Part shown: positions 59,623 through 64,000 of the stretch, piece by piece
How positions within the stretch are numbered: position 1 is the stretch's first letter
How the letters are laid out: the number at the start of each line of letters is the position of its first letter
Assembly (NCBI RefSeq): GCF_026003995.1
Contig: NZ_BPIG01000002.1
Span: 62,001-126,000, forward strand
Reading direction: 5' to 3'
Source: Tepidiforma sp.
GTDB taxonomy: Bacteria > Chloroflexota > Dehalococcoidia > Tepidiformales > Tepidiformaceae
DNA length: 64,000 bases
Made by a program: the position numbers and the translations under genes
Notes under the pieces: model-generated
What the model was told of the DNA's origin: nothing
The model's input: only the letters and a program-made list of their open reading frames with translations
The model's database searches: none

Positions 59623-61970
59623 TCAGGCCGCGAGCCGGTGGCGGCCCGCCTCCTTCGCCCGGTAGAGCGCCCGGTCGGCCGCTTCGTAGGTCGCCGCCAG
59701 CGCATCGAGCGGCCGGTCGGCCGGCGCCTCCTGCCAGGGCGCGAACCCGCCGCTCACCGTCACCCGCAGCTGCTGCTCCCGGCTCACGGCCACCGGCTCG
59801 CGGGAGACCTCGCCCGATGCACCGCAGCGCCGCCTCCCGCGCTTCGCCCGCCGGCACGGTGAAGAACACGGCGAACTCCTCGCCGCCGATCCGGCCGACC
59901 ACCCCCGCCTCCCCGACCGCCGCCTCCAGCCGCCGCGCCACCTCCCGCAGCACCACGTCGCCGGCCGGGTGCCCGTACGTATCGTTGATCTGCTTGAAGT
60001 AGTCGATGTCGAAGATCGCGATGGCGCTCGGCTCGTGCACCGCCGCCTGGTGGAACCACGCCCGCCGGTTCAGCGCCCCGGTGAGCGCGTCGTGGTTCGC
60101 GAGGTACTCCGCCTCCAGCCGCAGCCGGTCCAGCTCCTGCGCCTGCTCCTCCAGCGCGACCGCGTTCGCCCGCAGCACCTCCATCGCCTCCGCCATCTCC
60201 TCCTCCGCCCGCACGATCTCGGTGATGTCGCGCGCCACGATGTAGCTCTCGTCGTCCGTCGCCGCCGAGGCGTTGAACGAGACCCACCGCCAGCTCCCGT
60301 CGGCGTGCCGGAGGCGGCCCCGCAGGTCGTGCGCATCCTCGCCCCGCATCACGGCCTGCGCCCGCTCGATCTGCGCCGCCCGGTCGTCCGGGTGCACGAA
60401 GTGCCAGAGGCTCTCCCCGATCATCTCCTCCGGCGTCCAGCCGAGCGTCCGCTCCCACGCCGGGCTCACCCGCTTGAACCGCCCCGTCGCCGTCACGATC
60501 GCCAGCATGTCGATCGAAAACGCGAACACCCGGTCGCGGTCCCGCTCCGCCGCCCGCTCGGCCGTCACGTCGCGGCCCACGAACACGAAGCCCGCCCGGC
60601 CGCCCGTCCGCGCCCGGCAGCGCCGAGACTGCGTCACCCAGATCGTCAGCACCGCCCCATCCGGCCGCCGGTAGAGCCACTCCCGCTGCACGCTCGCGCC
60701 CGGGCGGAGCTCCGCCAGCGCAGCGCCGGAGCCCCCGCCGCCGTGCCCATCGCCGCGCAGCGCCTCCATCGAGGCCAGCGCCTGCAGCTCCGCCTCCGCG
60801 ATCCCCGAGCAGCGCCTCCGCTGCCGGGTTCGCCCGCGTGATCCGCCCCTGCACCGTCGCCGCGATGATGCCAGCCCCGCGCCGTCGACGATCGCCCGCT
60901 GGAGCGCGAGCGCCTCGCCCAGCTCCCGCGTCCGCCGCGCCGCTAGCGCCTCCGCCCGCCGCCGCCACGTCTGCAGCAGCCACGCGTGGCGCCGCGAGCA
61001 GCCCGTCAGCAGCGTCCCCGCCCGCCGTCACCATCGCCGCAGCGCCGCGTTCGCTGCCGGGAACGCGGCCCCGGCCGCACCTCCAGCCGCACCACGCCGC
61101 CCCCCGAGCACCGCCCGCCGCACCACCGTCTCCGCCCCGCGCCGGCCGCCGCTCGTCGAACAGCAGCGGGCTCGCCGCACCGCCGGTCGTCGTACACCCG
61201 TGATCTCCACCTCCGGCGACATCGCGCCCAGCGCGCCCCGGAAGAACTCCTCCTGCGCGAACACCGCGAACACCCACCCCGCGTCGCCGCCACGCCGCCG
61301 CTCCGGCTCCAGCGGCGCCGGCCGCTCCGCATACACCGGCACGAAGAGGATGAACCCCGGCGCGCCGTCCCGCACGAGCTCCACCGTCCCCGTCATCTGC
61401 ATCGCAGCCCGAGAGCCGCCGCATCCAGCGCCGCCTGCCGCTGCGCCGGCGCGCCATCGAACCGCACGCCCCAGCGAACCCCGGTTCTCCTCCAGCGGCT
61501 CCACGATACTGCACCACCCACGCCGCGCCCGCCGCGCGGTCCGGTTCGCCCGGCACGGCCGCACCGTCACCGGCTTCGCCCCCCGGCCCCAGCCGCGCCG
61601 CGAACGCCGCCAGCTCCTCCTCCGGCACGACCGCCGCATACCCGATCGACCGGAAGCCCGGGTACCGCTGCTGCACCCGCATCCCCTCGATGAACCCCCG
61701 CCACTCCTCGCCGTCACCGCATCCGACGCGCCGAAGAGCGCCGCGCCCGCCAGCAGCACGTCTTCGTACGCCGCCAGCCGCGCCTCCAGCCGGCTCACCG
61801 CCTGGGCGGCCTCCTCCTCCAGCCGCTCGCGGTCGCGCTCCGCCGCCCGCCGCCCGGACCTGCCCGGCCAGCAGCGCCGTGCCCGCCACCCCGAGCGCGA
61901 CCACCGCCAGCGGCAGCACCGGCCACCGGCCGGCCCCGCGCAGCACGCCGGCGAACGGCTCCCGTCGCAC
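59623..61970 (-). pseudogene. CHASE-PAS-PAS-GGDEF membrane diguanylate cyclase, broken by several frameshifts
   Basis: The start is a GTG at 61970 with GGAGGGGAGACGC upstream. Pieces in three frames read as one protein: a membrane helix (GRWPVLPLAVVALGVAGTALLAG), a coiled part (VSRLEARLAAYEDVLLAGAALFGASDAV), CHASE-like segments (YPGFRSIGYAAVVPEEELAAFAARLG, IVEPLEENRGSLG and MTGTVELVRDGAPGFILFVPVY). PAS domains (REWLYRRPDGAVLTIWV, RFKRVSPAWERTLGWTPEEM) and a GGDEF domain (NHDALTGALNRRAWF, FDIDYFKQINDTYGHPAGD, IGGEEFAVFF) follow. The domain's true end, ADRALYRAKEAGRHRLAA, is in a different frame and stops at 59623. At least five indels are needed, most between 60.7 and 61.9 kb. Confidence 0.8.
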
Positions 61971-62091
61971 GCGTCTCCCCTCCGGCGGAGCGCAGGCTCC
62001 GCCCTCTTTCCTTACTTTCGGCACGGAAACGCCGCCGCTGGAGTGCCACGCCGCCGCTTCGCTCCCGCCCCTGCCCCGGCACCTTCGCCCC

Positions 62092-63405
62092 ATGCCCGCC
62101 CCGCTCCTCCGCCCCTACCAGCGCCGCGTCTTCCTCCCCCTCTGCCGCGGCCTGCTCGCCGCCCGCCACGAGCAGTTCACCCTCCTCATGCCCCGCCAGT
62201 CCGGCAAGAACCAGCTCGCCGCCACCATCGTCACCGCCCTCCTCCTCGCCCACGCCCGGCGCGGCGGCAGCCTCGTCATCTGCGCGCCCACCTTCCGCCC
62301 GCAGGCCGTCATCAGCCTCGAACGCACCCGCGCCATCCTCGAGCCCGCCGCCCGCCGCGCCGGCATCCAGCCCGAGGCCGCCGACTACCGCATCCGCTGC
62401 GGCAACGCCGAGGCCGTCTTCCTCTCCGCCTCCGGCCACGCCCAGGTCGCCGGCCACACCGCCAGCATCGCCCTCCTCGCCGACGAAGCCCAGGACATCG
62501 ACCCCGACTGGTTCGACCGCCAGTTTCGCCCCATGGCCGCCTCCACCGGCGCCCCCGCACTCCTCTTCGGCACCCCCTGGGACGGCGAATCCCTCCTCGA
62601 ACGCGCCATCGCCCGCAATGCCGGCCGAACCGCGGCCGGCGTCCCCCTCCACTACACCGTCACCTGGCAGGAGGTCGCCCGCGACGTGCCCATCTACGGC
62701 CAGTACATCGAACGCGAACGCCAGCGCCTCGGCGAACGGAACCCGCTCTACCTCTCCCAGTACGAGCTCATCGCCTCCCGCAGCAGCGCCCGCCTCCTCG
62801 ACGAAGCCGCGCTGGCCGCCATCGCCGGCAGCCACAGCCTGCTCGAAGGCCCCCGCCAGGGCGAACGGTACGTCGGCGGGCTCGACCCTGCCGGCGAAGG
62901 CGCCGATGCCACCGTCTTCGCCATCTGCCGCGTCGAACCCGGCCAGCGGCTCGAGCTCGTCGCCCTCGAGGTGTGGGAGGCCGGCGACCTCGCCGCCTTC
63001 GTCCCGCGCGTCGTCAGCATCGCCCATCGCTGGGGGCTCGAACGGCTCGCCATCGATGCCACCGGCCTCGGCCAGCCGCTCGCCGCTGCGCTCGAGCCCC
63101 TCCTCGGCCGCGCCCTCCTCCCCGTCGCCTTCACCCTGCAGACGAAGAGCGCGCTCGGCTGGCACCTCATCGCCGCCTGCGAAACCGGCCGCCTCCGTCT
63201 CCCCGCCGAGACCGGCGGCGAGCCTGCCCTCCGCCGCTGCTGGGAGGAGCTCCGCGCCTGCCGCCGCAGCCTCCGCATCGGCGGCATCCTCCGCTGGGAA
63301 GCGCCCCCCGGCCAGCACGACGACTGCGTCGCCGCCCTCGCCCTCGCCCTCCACGCCGCCGGCGCCATCCCCGCCCCCCGCACCGCCCGGGGCCGCTCCC
63401 CGTAG
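62092..63405 (+). CDS. Phage terminase large subunit (ATPase-nuclease)
   Basis: 437 residues, intact. The N-terminal ATPase has LRPYQRRVFLPL, the Walker A-like MPRQSGKNQLAATIV, Walker B IALLADEAQDID and coupling motif LLFGTPWDGES. The C-terminal RNase-H-like nuclease keeps its three acidic sites: GGLDPAGEGADATVFAI, LAIDATGLGQPLAAAL and PPGQHDDCVAALALAL. This enzyme packages DNA into a prohead. All catalytic residues appear present, which argues against decay. No small subunit or portal gene is adjacent. The gene composition is like the host's. It is head-to-head (divergent) with the broken cyclase gene. Confidence 0.9.
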   Translation: MPAPLLRPYQRRVFLPLCRGLLAARHEQFTLLMPRQSGKNQLAATIVTALLLAHARRGGSLVICAPTFRPQAVISLERTRAILEPAARRAGIQPEAADYRIRCGNAEAVFLSASGHAQVAGHTASIALLADEAQDIDPDWFDRQFRPMAASTGAPALLFGTPWDGESLLERAIARNAGRTAAGVPLHYTVTWQEVARDVPIYGQYIERERQRLGERNPLYLSQYELIASRSSARLLDEAALAAIAGSHSLLEGPRQGERYVGGLDPAGEGADATVFAICRVEPGQRLELVALEVWEAGDLAAFVPRVVSIAHRWGLERLAIDATGLGQPLAAALEPLLGRALLPVAFTLQTKSALGWHLIAACETGRLRLPAETGGEPALRRCWEELRACRRSLRIGGILRWEAPPGQHDDCVAALALALHAAGAIPAPRTARGRSP

Positions 63406-63459
63406 ACCGGGCGCCGGGCTTCCCCCGCCTGCCCCCGGCCCGCTCTAACAAAATTCCTA

Positions 63460-63489
63460 CTGACACGCATCAGGGCTTTCCCGTATTCT
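63460..63489 (+). promoter_or_regulatory. Probable promoter for the terminal exported-protein gene
   Basis: CTGACA (63460-63465), an 18-base spacer and TATTCT (63484-63489), in the A/T-richest part of the 356-base gap after the terminase gene. Confidence 0.5.
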
Positions 63490-63761
63490 CCCCACGGTGT
63501 TCACTTATCGTTCCCCTATCGTGGGGAAGAGTGACACCCGCGGGGCCGCCCGGTGGCTGCCCCGCGGCCGGCAAGCGAACGAGCCGTTTCCACCATGAAC
63601 AGGCGTGAGCGGCGCCAGCACCAGGGCCTCGGAGGACCGTAGCGAACCAACGAACGCAGCGAAACGGGGGATCGGAAGCGCCGGGGAGGAACACGCGCAC
63701 GAACCTCACCACCAGCCGGCCCGGGACAGCCGGCACCACACCTGCGAGGACGGAGGAAACG
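63490..63761 (+). promoter_or_regulatory. Long structured 5' leader
   Basis: About 265 bases separate the predicted start of transcription from the ATG. Near its 5' end a nested hairpin is visible: TTCCCC-tatcgt-GGGGAA (about 63510-63527) inside GTG..CAC arms. Further on are CGGGGCC/GGCCGCG-type and GCCGGC palindromes. I could not match it to a known riboswitch. GGAGG at 63752-63756 is the ribosome-binding site. Confidence 0.35.
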
Positions 63762-64000
63762 ATGACACTCGCACTCTATGGAAAAAGCCGACGGCGGAAG
63801 GGCGCGCTGCTCACCGCGGCCCTGCTCGCCGTCATCGTCGCAACCGTCGGCGCCCTCGGCGCCATCACCAGCGCCTTCGCGCACCACACCGAATATGCGA
63901 AGTCGGGCACCTGTGACGGCTGGACCGCCCACGCTGGCTACGTCGGCGGCTCAGGCAAGCGGCTCGTCATCATCGAGAACGTCACGATCGGCGGGACGAA
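63762..64000 (+). CDS. Exported protein, N-terminal part (runs off the window)
   Basis: 79 codons are visible, open at the right edge. GGAGGAAACG precedes the ATG. A long signal peptide is clear: basic KSRRRKG, hydrophobic ALLTAALLAVIVATVGALGAI, cleavage near TSAFA-HHTEY. The mature start HHTEYAKSGTCDGWTAHAGY followed by GKRLVIIENVTIGGT looks like a secreted or surface protein with Ig-like or beta-sandwich repeats. Function cannot be given from this fragment. Confidence 0.75.
   Translation, partial: MTLALYGKSRRRKGALLTAALLAVIVATVGALGAITSAFAHHTEYAKSGTCDGWTAHAGYVGGSGKRLVIIENVTIGGT

Noticed and set aside
58696-63405. A prophage between the capsid and terminase genes.
   Set aside because: Only two phage genes are present, separated by a broken signalling gene on the other strand. 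No integrase, portal, tail or lysis genes and no attachment repeats were seen.
63490-63761. Second c-di-AMP or a c-di-GMP riboswitch in the leader of the terminal gene.
   Set aside because: The diagnostic blocks (CCGAACCCGTCAGCT for c-di-AMP, GGGCAAACC and GGTGGGACGCAAAGCC-like for c-di-GMP) are absent.

Overview
The window is very GC-rich bacterial chromosome (about 70% G+C by eye) with small gaps, frequent GTG starts and many 1-11 base overlaps. The mix of genes (ethylmalonyl-CoA mutase type MeaA with MeaB, an ETF pair, CPL-type P-type ATPase, c-di-AMP riboswitch, HDOD/GGDEF and PAS kinases, single Fe/Mn superoxide dismutase) and the protein styles suggest a Chloroflexota organism, possibly near the Dehalococcoidia/Tepidiformia. 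That placement is an inference from memory, not from a search. I see no sign of a plasmid or of a complete prophage.

Layout. 1-95 is the tail of an acyl-CoA hydratase-like gene, followed by a repeat block. 556-4770 is a five-gene minus-strand run led by mutM, with ruvA divergent from it. 5489-15366 holds envelope functions: a coiled-coil protein, a lipoprotein, a membrane-anchored PI-PLC-like protein, a Na/Pi transporter, a metal ATPase with a C-terminal hemerythrin-like domain and a chemoreceptor. 15589-27484 holds SOD, two paralogous glycosyltransferases, NhaA, a phage tail-like pair, an HDOD-GGDEF protein, a four-PAS kinase and a MoaD/ThiS-like protein. 27485-37725 is a stretch of ordinary single genes and one tRNA-Pro(CGG), separated by repeat blocks of unusual design. 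37726-47789 holds UspA, a phosphoesterase, a second PAS kinase, CCA transferase, a hicBA cassette between perfect direct repeats, an amine oxidase and glnB/amt. 48139-56549 is central metabolism: etfBA, meaA-meaB, a glycosyltransferase and a glycogen-debranching-type glycosidase. 56735-64000 holds a c-di-AMP riboswitch before a frameshifted SulP transporter, a phage-type capsid gene, a broken CHASE-PAS-GGDEF gene, an intact terminase large subunit, and the start of an exported protein behind a long leader.

How genes work together. etfBA and meaA-meaB fit acyl-CoA oxidation and C4/C5 acyl-CoA rearrangement, with MeaB the chaperone of the B12 mutase. amt and glnB form the usual ammonium uptake and PII sensing unit. 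The dehydrogenase-aldolase pair at 33570-35348 looks like a small hydroxy/oxo-acid pathway. The glycosyltransferase and debranching enzyme fit storage or osmolyte glucan metabolism.

The two most interesting signals are: (1) seven composite intergenic repeat blocks built from 7-bp GGG/CCC heptads, double-hairpin modules with compensatory stem changes and inverted 27-bp ends, four of which lie directly against promoter -10 elements; and (2) intact, separately located phage morphogenesis genes (tail pair, capsid, terminase) with no integrase or lysis genes, as in a dispersed gene-transfer-agent-like system.
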